A DNA stretch of 12,598 bases. Source: JBBDMC01 sp964441935 (GTDB taxonomy: Bacteria; Pseudomonadota; Alphaproteobacteria; Rhizobiales; Kaistiaceae). A program made the position numbers and the translations under genes. The notes beneath the pieces were generated by a model. It was given only the letters and a program-made list of their open reading frames with translations. It was not told where the DNA came from and did no database searches. How positions within the stretch are numbered: the first letter of the stretch is position 1; each line of letters starts with the position of its first letter. The stretch is taken from assembly GCA_964441935.1 (NCBI GenBank), contig CAYTXI010000076.1:1-12598 (forward strand), given 5' to 3'. Below, one piece after another: positions 6,593-11,849 of the stretch.

Positions 6593-7126
6593 ATGTCGCG
6601 TATTGGCAAGAACCCCGTCAGGCTGCCGGCAGGCGTGTCTGCGTCGGTCGACGGCCAGGCGGTGTCGGTCAAAGGGCCGAAGGGTGAATTGTCCTTCGTT
6701 GCCACCGACGACGTCCTCGTCACAATGGGCGATGGGGCGATCACCGTTGGCCCGCGCGACCAGTCGCGACGGGCGCGCGCGGCGTGGGGCATGTCGCGGA
6801 CCATGGTCTCCAACCTGGTCGAAGGGGTCACCAAGGGGTTCGAGCGCCGACTGGAGATCAACGGTGTGGGTTTCCGCGCCGCTGTCCAGGGCAAGACGCT
6901 GCAGCTCAACCTCGGCTACAGCCACGACGTCAACTACTCCATTCCGGAAGGCATCACGGTCGCGTGCCCGCGCCCAACCGAAATTGTGGTGAGCGGCGCG
7001 GACCGCCAGCTGGTCGGTCAGGTTGCCGCCGAGATTCGTGGATACCGCAAGCCGGAGCCCTACAAAGGTAAGGGCGTCAAGTACGCCGACGAATACGTCC
7101 ACCGTAAGGAAGGCAAGAAGAAGTAG
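6593..7126 (+). CDS. rplF: 50S ribosomal protein L6
   Basis: L6 lies near the factor-binding stalk base and contacts the sarcin-ricin loop region. The product is 177 residues from ATG 6593 (SRIGKNPVRLPAGVSASV), the normal length. A longer open frame reaches back to 6416, but its extra 59 residues overlap rpsH and are Arg/Cys-rich without family resemblance. Two repeated alpha/beta domains are visible: the first around KGPKGELSF, the second ending in ADRQLVGQVAAEIRGYRKPEPYKGKGVKYADE. The C-terminus is HRKEGKKK followed by two TAG stops in tandem (7124-7129). The gene is preceded by a 40-base gap that holds a six-codon ATG frame ending at the start codon (TGATG). Confidence 0.97.
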   Translation: MSRIGKNPVRLPAGVSASVDGQAVSVKGPKGELSFVATDDVLVTMGDGAITVGPRDQSRRARAAWGMSRTMVSNLVEGVTKGFERRLEINGVGFRAAVQGKTLQLNLGYSHDVNYSIPEGITVACPRPTEIVVSGADRQLVGQVAAEIRGYRKPEPYKGKGVKYADEYVHRKEGKKK

Positions 7127-7137
7127 TAGGTCCGAGA

Positions 7138-7494
7138 ATGGCATCCAAAACGATCGCCCGTCGCATTGCGCGCGTGCGTGGCTCGGTTAAACGGGCGGCG
7201 GCGGGCCGGGCGCGCCTCAGCGTGTTCCGCTCGGGCAAGCACATCTATGCCCAGGTGATCGACGATGGGGCTGGACGAACGCTGGTGGCGGCGTCGTCGC
7301 TGGAGAAGGCGCTGCGCGAGAAGTTGAAAACCGGCGCAGATAAGGCCGCGGCCACGGAGGTCGGCAAGCTGATCGCGGAACGGGCGGTTGCCGCGGGTGT
7401 CAAGGACGTGGTGTTCGACCGCGGCGGTTACCTCTACCACGGGCGCGTGAGAGCGCTCGCCGACGGCGCCCGTGAGGGCGGCCTGAATTTCTAG
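7138..7494 (+). CDS. rplR: 50S ribosomal protein L18
   Basis: L18 delivers 5S rRNA, together with L5, to the central protuberance. The 118-residue product has the family's basic N-terminus (RRIARVRGSVKRAAAGRARLSVFRS), the KHIYAQVIDD strand and the closing FDRGGYLYHGRVRALADGAREGGLNF block, which is close to the alphaproteobacterial consensus. The start follows the double TAG of rplF by eight bases, with only a weak purine site (GGTCCGAGA), so coupling with rplF is plausible. After its stop comes a 54-base gap, the longest between genes before the alpha block. Confidence 0.98.
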   Translation: MASKTIARRIARVRGSVKRAAAGRARLSVFRSGKHIYAQVIDDGAGRTLVAASSLEKALREKLKTGADKAAATEVGKLIAERAVAAGVKDVVFDRGGYLYHGRVRALADGAREGGLNF

Positions 7495-7548
7495 TGCGCC
7501 CTTGAACGGCCGGTACACGGCAACGATATCGCACCAACGGACAGCGAA

Positions 7549-8109
7549 ATGGCAAGAGAGCGAGACAGGGACCGGGGACGGGACGAGCACGACGGCGAGT
7601 TTGTCGACAAGCTCGTCCACATCAACCGTGTCGCTAAGGTGGTTAAAGGTGGGCGTCGGTTCGGATTCGCCGCGCTGGTCGTTGTCGGCGACCAAAAGGG
7701 TCGGGTCGGCTTCGGTCACGGCAAGGCACGCGAGGTGCCCGAAGCGATCCGCAAGGCGACGGAATCGGCCAAACGCTCGATGCTCAGGGTGCCGCTGCGC
7801 GAGGGGCGTACGCTGCACCATGACGTCAAGGGCCGCCACGGTGCTGGCAAGGTGATCTGCCGGGCGGCGCCGCCGGGCACTGGAATCATCGCCGGCGGGC
7901 CGATGCGCGCGGTGTTCGAGACGCTTGGCGTGCAGGACGTGGTCGCGAAATCGTTCGGATCGAGCAACCCCTACAACATGGTGCGCGCGACGTTCAACGC
8001 GCTGCGGAGCGAGGACAGCCCGCGCGGCGTCGCCGCGCGGCGCGGTATCAAGGTGTCGATGCTGCAGGCGCGGCGCCGGGACATCGATGTCGAGGCGATG
8101 GAAACCTGA
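7549..8109 (+). CDS. rpsE: 30S ribosomal protein S5
   Basis: S5 contributes to decoding accuracy and mRNA unwinding on the 30S body. The 186-residue product has the double-stranded-RNA-binding-like S5 N-terminal domain (EFVDKLVHINRVAKVVKGGRR, FGFAALVVVGDQKGRVGFG, GKAREVPEAIRKA) and the C-terminal domain (GTGIIAGGPMRAVFE, SSNPYNMVRATF). The VKGGRR loop, where spectinomycin-resistance changes map in E. coli, is intact. Before the domain is a charged Arg/Asp repeat (RERDRDRGRDEHD), typical in kind for alphaproteobacteria. The ribosome binding site is weak (GGACAGCGAA). The 54-base gap before it holds nothing convincing; a loose TTGAAC-N17-GATATC promoter look-alike at 7502-7530 is too poor to call. 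Confidence 0.98.
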   Translation: MARERDRDRGRDEHDGEFVDKLVHINRVAKVVKGGRRFGFAALVVVGDQKGRVGFGHGKAREVPEAIRKATESAKRSMLRVPLREGRTLHHDVKGRHGAGKVICRAAPPGTGIIAGGPMRAVFETLGVQDVVAKSFGSSNPYNMVRATFNALRSEDSPRGVAARRGIKVSMLQARRRDIDVEAMET

Positions 8110-8136
8110 GCGGCGGGCGGAGGGACGAAGCGAGCG

Positions 8137-8337
8137 ATGGCGAGCAAGGGCGACGGCAAGATGATCACTGTTGAGCAAACGGGCAGCCCGATCCGTCGGC
8201 CGCGCGAGCAGCGCGCCACGTTAATCGGCCTCGGTCTCAACAAGATGCGCCGCCGCAGGACATTGCCGGATAATCCCGCGGTGCGTGGCATGATCGCCAA
8301 GGTCAAGCATCTCGTGCGCGTGGTCGAGGAGGCGTGA
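8137..8337 (+). CDS. rpmD: 50S ribosomal protein L30
   Basis: L30 is a small peripheral 50S protein. The 66-residue product contains the family core GSPIRRPREQRATLIGLGLN and closes with NPAVRGMIAKVKHLVRVVEE, a strongly alphaproteobacterial form. The start is ATG 8137 (ASKGDGKMITVEQ), with GGAGGG at 8119-8124 about 12 bases upstream. An internal ATG at 8161 would give a shorter 58-residue form, but family members carry a short basic extension, so 8137 is preferred. Its stop TGA leads straight into the AGGAG of rplO. Confidence 0.96.
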   Translation: MASKGDGKMITVEQTGSPIRRPREQRATLIGLGLNKMRRRRTLPDNPAVRGMIAKVKHLVRVVEEA

Positions 8338-8341
8338 GGAG
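8337..8341 (+). promoter_or_regulatory. Ribosome binding site deciding the rplO start
   Basis: AGGAG, built partly from the last base of the rpmD stop codon, lies seven bases before ATG 8349. It rules out the alternative in-frame GTG at 8334, which overlaps the rpmD stop and has no site of its own. Confidence 0.8.
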
Positions 8342-8348
8342 CGATTCA

Positions 8349-8828
8349 ATGAAGCTCAACCAACTGGCCGATAACGCCAGCGCCACAAAAGACCGCACGC
8401 GGGTGGGTCGCGGTATCGGCTCCGGCAAGGGCAAGACCGGCGGCCGTGGCGTAAAAGGACAGAAATCTCGGTCGGGCGTCGCGATTAAAGGGTTTGAAGG
8501 CGGCCAGATGCCGCTCCATCGACGCCTGCCCAAGCGCGGGTTCAACAACATTTTCGCCAAAGATTTCAATGAGGTGGGTCTCGGGCGGGTGCAGAGCGCG
8601 ATCGACGCGGGCAAGCTCGAAGCGGATGCGACCGTCAACGCCGAGGCTCTGAAAAGGGCCGGCGTAATTCGCCGTGTGCGTGACGGGGTGCGGCTGCTGG
8701 CCAACGGCGAGATCACCTCCAAGGTCGCCTTCGAAGTCGCCCATGCGTCGAAGTCGGCGACGGCGGCAGTCGAGAAGGCAGGCGGGTCGGTAGCGATCGT
8801 CGCGGCGACGGTGGGCCCGGCTAAATAG
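8349..8828 (+). CDS. rplO: 50S ribosomal protein L15
   Basis: L15 is a late-assembly 50S protein that reaches deep into 23S rRNA with a glycine-rich basic N-terminus. From ATG 8349 the product has 159 residues: KLNQLADNASATKDRTRVGRG, then GSGKGKTGGRGVKGQKSRSG, followed by the GFEGGQMPLHRRLPKRGF block, all signature L15. The globular C-terminal part (DAGKLEADATVNAEALKRAG.IRRVRDGVRLLANGEIT) is intact. It lies between rpmD (11 bases) and secY (18 bases), the usual end of the spc block in proteobacteria. Confidence 0.98.
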   Translation: MKLNQLADNASATKDRTRVGRGIGSGKGKTGGRGVKGQKSRSGVAIKGFEGGQMPLHRRLPKRGFNNIFAKDFNEVGLGRVQSAIDAGKLEADATVNAEALKRAGVIRRVRDGVRLLANGEITSKVAFEVAHASKSATAAVEKAGGSVAIVAATVGPAK

Positions 8829-8846
8829 GCCGGATCGGAGCAGGCC

Positions 8847-10178
8847 ATGGCATCGGCGGCAGAACAACTGGCGGCCAGTCTCAACTTCGGTGCGTTCGCC
8901 AAGGCCGAGGCGCTGAAGAAACGCATCTGGTTCACGCTGGGCATTCTGCTGATCTACCGGCTCGGGACCTACGTGCCGGTGCCGGGCATTGATCCAGAAG
9001 CGCTGGCCCAGGCATTTCAGGCAAACTCGACTGGCATCATCGGCATGTTCGACATGTTCGCCGGTGGTGCGGTCGGCCGAATGGCGATCTTCGCACTCGG
9101 CGTGATGCCGTACATCTCGTCGTCGATCATCATGCAGCTGATGACATCTGTTGTGCCGACTCTGGACCAACTCAAGAAAGAGGGTGAGCAGGGTCGCAAG
9201 GTTATCAACCAATACACGCGCTATGGCACGGTCATCCTGTCGGCGCTTCAGTCGTACGGTATTGCGGTGGGACTTCAGGGGTCGGGCGACATCGTCATCA
9301 ACCCGGGTCCGTTCTTCATCCTGACGACGGTCATTACCCTGACCGGTGGGACGATGTTCCTGATGTGGCTGGGCGAGCAGATCACCGCGCGGGGCATCGG
9401 CAACGGTCTGTCGCTGATTATCTTTTCCGGCATCATCGCCAGAATGCCGCAGGCGATTGCCGGTACGCTGGAACTGGGGCGTGAGGGCGCCCTCTCGCCG
9501 GTCGTTATTGTGGTGGTGGCCATCATGGCCGTGGCGGTAGTCGGCTTCATCGTATTTGTCGAGCGAGCCCAGCGTCGGCTTCTGATCCAGTACCCGAAAC
9601 GGCAGATCGGCAACCGAATGTTCCAGGGCGAGGCGTCGCACCTGCCGCTCAAGCTGAACACAGCCGGCGTCATTCCGCCGATATTTGCCTCGTCGCTCCT
9701 GCTCCTGCCGGTGACGGTGGCCAACTTCACCGCCGGCGCGGGCCCGGGGTGGTTGACGGCGGTCACGGCACTGCTCGGGACCGGCCAGCCACTCTACATG
9801 GGCCTCTATGCGGCCATGATCATGTTCTTCGCCTTCTTCTACACGGCGGTCGTGTTCAACCCGTCCGACACCGCCGATAACCTCAAGAAGCATGGCGGTT
9901 TCATCCCCGGCATTCGCCCGGGGAAGAATACGGCAGAGTACATCGACTACGTGCTGACTCGGATCACGACCGTTGGTGCGATCTATCTGGTGTTGGTGTG
10001 TTTGCTGCCGCAGATTCTGGTCGACTACACCGGCGTGCCGTTCTATTTCGGCGGGACATCGCTGCTCATCGTCGTCAGCGTGATGCTCGACACGATCGCA
10101 CAGGTGCAGGGCCACTTGCTCGCGCACCAGTACGAGGGCCTGGTCAAGAAATCGCGCCTGCGAGGTCGCGTCCGATGA
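8847..10178 (+). CDS. secY: Protein translocase subunit SecY
   Basis: SecY is the channel of the SecYEG translocon in the inner membrane, moving unfolded proteins out or releasing them sideways into the bilayer. The 443-residue product shows ten hydrophobic segments at roughly 27-46, 70-95, 118-140, 152-175, 182-205, 212-236, 272-292, 315-337, 370-392 and 397-420. The plug-like region (GMFDMFAGGAVGRMAIF) precedes the second. The cytosolic loop QRRLLIQYPKRQIGN and the NTAGVIPPIFASSLLLLP segment are strong SecY marks. GGAG at 8837-8840 lies six bases before the ATG. Cotranscription with ribosomal genes is the normal arrangement. The stop overlaps the adk start (ATGA at 10175-10178). Confidence 0.98.
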   Translation: MASAAEQLAASLNFGAFAKAEALKKRIWFTLGILLIYRLGTYVPVPGIDPEALAQAFQANSTGIIGMFDMFAGGAVGRMAIFALGVMPYISSSIIMQLMTSVVPTLDQLKKEGEQGRKVINQYTRYGTVILSALQSYGIAVGLQGSGDIVINPGPFFILTTVITLTGGTMFLMWLGEQITARGIGNGLSLIIFSGIIARMPQAIAGTLELGREGALSPVVIVVVAIMAVAVVGFIVFVERAQRRLLIQYPKRQIGNRMFQGEASHLPLKLNTAGVIPPIFASSLLLLPVTVANFTAGAGPGWLTAVTALLGTGQPLYMGLYAAMIMFFAFFYTAVVFNPSDTADNLKKHGGFIPGIRPGKNTAEYIDYVLTRITTVGAIYLVLVCLLPQILVDYTGVPFYFGGTSLLIVVSVMLDTIAQVQGHLLAHQYEGLVKKSRLRGRVR

Positions 10179-10756
10179 GGCTCGTGCTTCTCGGGCCGCC
10201 AGGTGCGGGCAAAGGCACGCAGGCGGAGCGGCTGGCGGCCGAGCACGGAATCCCCCAACTGTCGACTGGCGACATGTTGCGCAGCGCTGCCGCTGCGGGA
10301 ACCCCGGTCGGCAAGCGCGCCAAGGCGATCATGGATCGCGGCGAGTTGGTGCCAGACGACGTGATGGTCGAGATCGTCGAGGAGCGGATCGACCAGCCAG
10401 ACTGCGCCGACGGCTTCATTCTCGACGGTTTTCCGCGCACGATCGCCCAGGCCGAAGCGCTTGACCGGCTGCTTCAGAAGCGGCGGACGAGGCTCGACAG
10501 GGTCGTGGAGATCACGGTCGACGAGGGTATCCTCGTTTCGCGAATCGAGAGCAGGATCAGGGAAACCGGCGGTGGGCGCGGCGACGACAGCGTGGAGACG
10601 TTGCGCAAGCGGGTTGCCGTGTACCGCCGGCGGACAGCGCCGGTGGCCGACTACTATCGCCAGAAGGGTCTGATCTCGACGGTCGACGGCATGGGCGGCA
10701 AGGACGAGGTTGCCGCAGCGATCCGGGAGGCATTGGGCGTCACCACCGAGGCGTGA
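10175..10756 (+). CDS. adk: Adenylate kinase, short-LID form
   Basis: Adenylate kinase converts ATP plus AMP into two ADP in the cytosol and sets the adenylate balance. The start at ATG 10175 overlaps the secY stop, and GAGG at 10162-10165 gives nine bases of spacing. A longer frame from 9998 would lie wholly within secY and is not conserved. Of 193 residues, the P-loop GPPGAGKGTQ is at 7-16, the AMP-binding Thr31-Gly-Asp and Arg36 follow, and DGFPRT is at 84-89. The LID (about 122-138) is the short zinc-free type (RIESRIRETGGGRGDD), and it looks about four residues shorter than usual short LIDs. The RxDD element (R135, D137, D138) remains, so activity is expected. Confidence 0.97.
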   Translation: MRLVLLGPPGAGKGTQAERLAAEHGIPQLSTGDMLRSAAAAGTPVGKRAKAIMDRGELVPDDVMVEIVEERIDQPDCADGFILDGFPRTIAQAEALDRLLQKRRTRLDRVVEITVDEGILVSRIESRIRETGGGRGDDSVETLRKRVAVYRRRTAPVADYYRQKGLISTVDGMGGKDEVAAAIREALGVTTEA

Positions 10757-10772
10757 TTGGCGGTCCGGGCAG

Positions 10773-10801
10773 TTGACGGAAACCGGCCGAATGGCTATCA
10801 A
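10773..10801 (+). promoter_or_regulatory. Candidate sigma-70 promoter for the alpha block
   Basis: TTGACG (10773-10778), a 17-base spacer and TATCAA (10796-10801) match the consensus at five and four of six positions, with ideal spacing. A start near 10808 would give a leader of about 127 bases before rpsM. The location directly after adk, in the longest gap, fits an alpha operon promoter. This rests on sequence alone. Confidence 0.5.
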
Positions 10802-10893
10802 CCGGCCACAATTCTGGACTTGCAGGTTTTGCGGTTCCGGTTGGCCCCTGGCGTGGCCGGGATCGCGTTATGTGTTTCGGGTCGCGTACGGGG

Positions 10894-10920
10894 GTTAACG
10901 GCCCTGCCGGGCCGGTCAAC
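10894..10920 (+). promoter_or_regulatory. Hairpin abutting the rpsM ribosome binding site
   Basis: CGGCCC (10899-10904) pairs perfectly with GGGCCG (10909-10914) across the loop TGCC. Weaker outer pairing joins GTT (10894-10896) with AAC (10918-10920). The structure ends exactly where the AGGAGA ribosome binding site begins, so it could affect ribosome access. With no T-run it is not a terminator. In E. coli the rpsM leader folds into a pseudoknot bound by S4; I have no evidence of that fold here. Confidence 0.4.
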
Positions 10921-10926
10921 AGGAGA
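10921..10926 (+). promoter_or_regulatory. Ribosome binding site for the TTG start of rpsM
   Basis: AGGAGA lies eight bases before TTG 10935. It supports the rare start codon: the frame upstream hits TAA at 10896 and has no ATG or GTG between that stop and 10935. Confidence 0.8.
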
Positions 10927-10934
10927 CAGTCAGT

Positions 10935-11303
10935 TTGGCACGCATCGCAGGCGTCAACATTCCGACCGGCAAGCGTATCGTGATCGCGCTGCAGTACATC
11001 CACGGGATCGGCCCGACTAAGGCGAAGCAGATCGTGGAGGCCGTCAACATCCCGCCAGAGCGGCGCACCAACGAGCTGACCGACGTCGAGGTCGGCCAGA
11101 TTCGCGACATCATCGACCGCGACCAGCTCGTCGAGGGCGATCTCAGACGGGAGGTAGCGATGAACGTCAAGCGCTTGATGGACCTCGGCTGCTACCGGGG
11201 CCTCAGGCATCGCCGCGGACTGCCGGTGCGCGGTCAGCGCACGCACACCAACGCCCGGACCCGCAAGGGACCGGCCCGGCCGATCGCCGGCAAGAAGAAG
11301 TGA
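10935..11303 (+). CDS. rpsM: 30S ribosomal protein S13, TTG start
   Basis: S13 sits at the top of the 30S head, contacts P-site tRNA and bridges to L5. The product has 122 residues: ARIAGVNIPTGKRIVIALQYIHGIG at the N-terminus, a helical middle and the basic C-terminal tail RGLRHRRGLPVRGQRTHTNARTRKG ending in KKK. The start codon is TTG, unusual for a ribosomal protein gene. It is the only initiation codon that gives a full N-terminus, and a good AGGAGA precedes it; the next in-frame ATG (about 11160) would remove most of the protein. It heads the alpha block. The end of the gene contains GATCGCCGG (11282-11290), which could pair with the leader of rpsK. Confidence 0.96.
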   Translation: MARIAGVNIPTGKRIVIALQYIHGIGPTKAKQIVEAVNIPPERRTNELTDVEVGQIRDIIDRDQLVEGDLRREVAMNVKRLMDLGCYRGLRHRRGLPVRGQRTHTNARTRKGPARPIAGKKK

Positions 11304-11313
11304 GGCCGTCCGC

Positions 11314-11349
11314 GTTCGGCGATCACTCGCCGGATGCCGATCGCCGGAC
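11314..11349 (+). promoter_or_regulatory. Hairpin with alternative pairings before rpsK
   Basis: The left arm 11314-11324 (GTTCGGCGATC) pairs with 11339-11349 (GATCGCCGGAC) over 11 positions with one G-U wobble and a 14-base loop. The same left arm can instead form a tight hairpin with TCGCCG at 11327-11332 (loop TCAC), because TCGCCGGA occurs twice (11327-11334 and 11341-11348). It could also pair with GATCGCCG at the end of rpsM (11282-11289). The rpsK site AGGGA (11353-11357) lies four bases after the right arm. There is no T-run. Confidence 0.45.
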
Positions 11350-11363
11350 TCCAGGGATACCAG

Positions 11364-11753
11364 ATGGCCAAGGAAGCAACCCGGGTACGCCGCCGCGAGC
11401 GCAAGAACATCACCTCCGGCGTCGCGCACGTGAACTCCAGCTTCAACAACACAATGATCACTATTACCGACGCCCAGGGCAACACGATCTCGTGGTCGTC
11501 GGCCGGGCTGATGGGTTTCAAGGGCTCTCGCAAGTCGACGCCCTACGCCGCTCAGATGGCGGCGGAGGACGCCGGTAAGAAGGCCGGCGAACACGGCGTC
11601 AAGACTCTCGAAGTCGAGGTGTCCGGCCCCGGATCGGGGCGGGAATCGGCGCTGAGGGCCTTGCAATCGGCCGGTTTCGTCATCACCTCTATCCGCGACG
11701 TCACCCCCATTGCCCACAACGGTTGCCGACCGCGCAAGCGCCGCCGGGTGTAG
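11364..11753 (+). CDS. rpsK: 30S ribosomal protein S11
   Basis: S11 lies on the 30S platform and shapes the cleft that holds the Shine-Dalgarno helix. The start is ATG 11364, giving the standard 129 residues (AKEATRVRRRERKNITSGVAH); an earlier ATG at 11334 would add ten residues encoded by the leader hairpin and lacks support. AGGGA at 11353-11357 lies six bases upstream. Family blocks are NSSFNNTMITITDAQGNTISWSSAG, FKGSRKSTPYAAQMAAE and the closing DVTPIAHNGCRPRKRRRV. It is followed by rpoA with no rpsD between, unlike the E. coli order. Confidence 0.98.
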   Translation: MAKEATRVRRRERKNITSGVAHVNSSFNNTMITITDAQGNTISWSSAGLMGFKGSRKSTPYAAQMAAEDAGKKAGEHGVKTLEVEVSGPGSGRESALRALQSAGFVITSIRDVTPIAHNGCRPRKRRRV

Positions 11754-11780
11754 TTGCCGCCGTCGCCATCGCCGTCAATC

Positions 11781-11800
11781 GCGGCCGTTCGCACGGCCGC
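11781..11800 (+). promoter_or_regulatory. Perfect 8-bp hairpin in the rpsK-rpoA gap
   Basis: GCGGCCGT (11781-11788) is exactly complementary to ACGGCCGC (11793-11800) around the loop TCGC. It lies in a 96-base gap (11754-11849) that otherwise shows only the rpoA ribosome binding site. What follows is GC-rich, not a T-run, so an intrinsic terminator is unlikely. An RNA-stability or attenuation role is possible but unproven. Confidence 0.45.
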
Positions 11801-11837
11801 CACGCCGCGGACCCTCCCCAAGCGGCGACACAATGAA

Positions 11838-11846
11838 AGGAAGAGG
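11838..11846 (+). promoter_or_regulatory. Ribosome binding site for the GTG start of rpoA
   Basis: AGGAAGAGG precedes GTG 11850. It supports GTG as the start and not the ATG at 11833, which is out of frame and meets a stop after six codons. Confidence 0.75.
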
Positions 11847-11849
11847 CTC

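Larger units (their letters stand above)
10757..10934 (+). promoter_or_regulatory. adk-rpsM intergenic region, alpha operon leader
   Basis: This 178-base gap is the longest in the window and separates the spc-secY-adk block from the alpha block. It holds a candidate promoter (10773-10801), an 8-base direct repeat AACCGGCC at 10781-10788 and 10800-10807, a 35-codon ATG frame (10791-10898), a hairpin (10894-10920) and the rpsM ribosome binding site (10921-10926). There is no rpmJ (L36) gene here and no intrinsic terminator: no stem is followed by a T-run. I infer this is a second promoter region that adds transcription of rpsM, rpsK and rpoA on top of read-through. Confidence 0.6.

Noticed and set aside
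7502..7530. Promoter-like TTGAAC-N17-GATATC in the rplR-rpsE gap
   Set aside because: Only four and three of six positions match the consensus. In a tightly packed operon, such matches are expected by chance.
8346..10127. A 593-codon open frame on the minus strand opposite rplO and secY
   Set aside because: It is antisense to two clearly conserved genes. Its translation is rich in His, Arg and Asp, as expected of a high-GC shadow frame, and shows no recognisable domain.
9998..10174. N-terminal extension of adenylate kinase reaching into secY
   Set aside because: The extra 59 residues are out-of-frame secY sequence. ATG 10175 places the P-loop at residues 7-16, as in the family, and has its own GAGG site.
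10757..10934. rpmJ (L36), found after secY in many bacteria
   Set aside because: No frame in this gap encodes the short basic Cys/His pattern of L36. The 35-codon frame with one CxxC does not resemble it.
11781..11800. Intrinsic terminator before rpoA
   Set aside because: The stem is perfect, but what follows is CACGCCGCGG with no T-run, so rho-independent termination is not supported.
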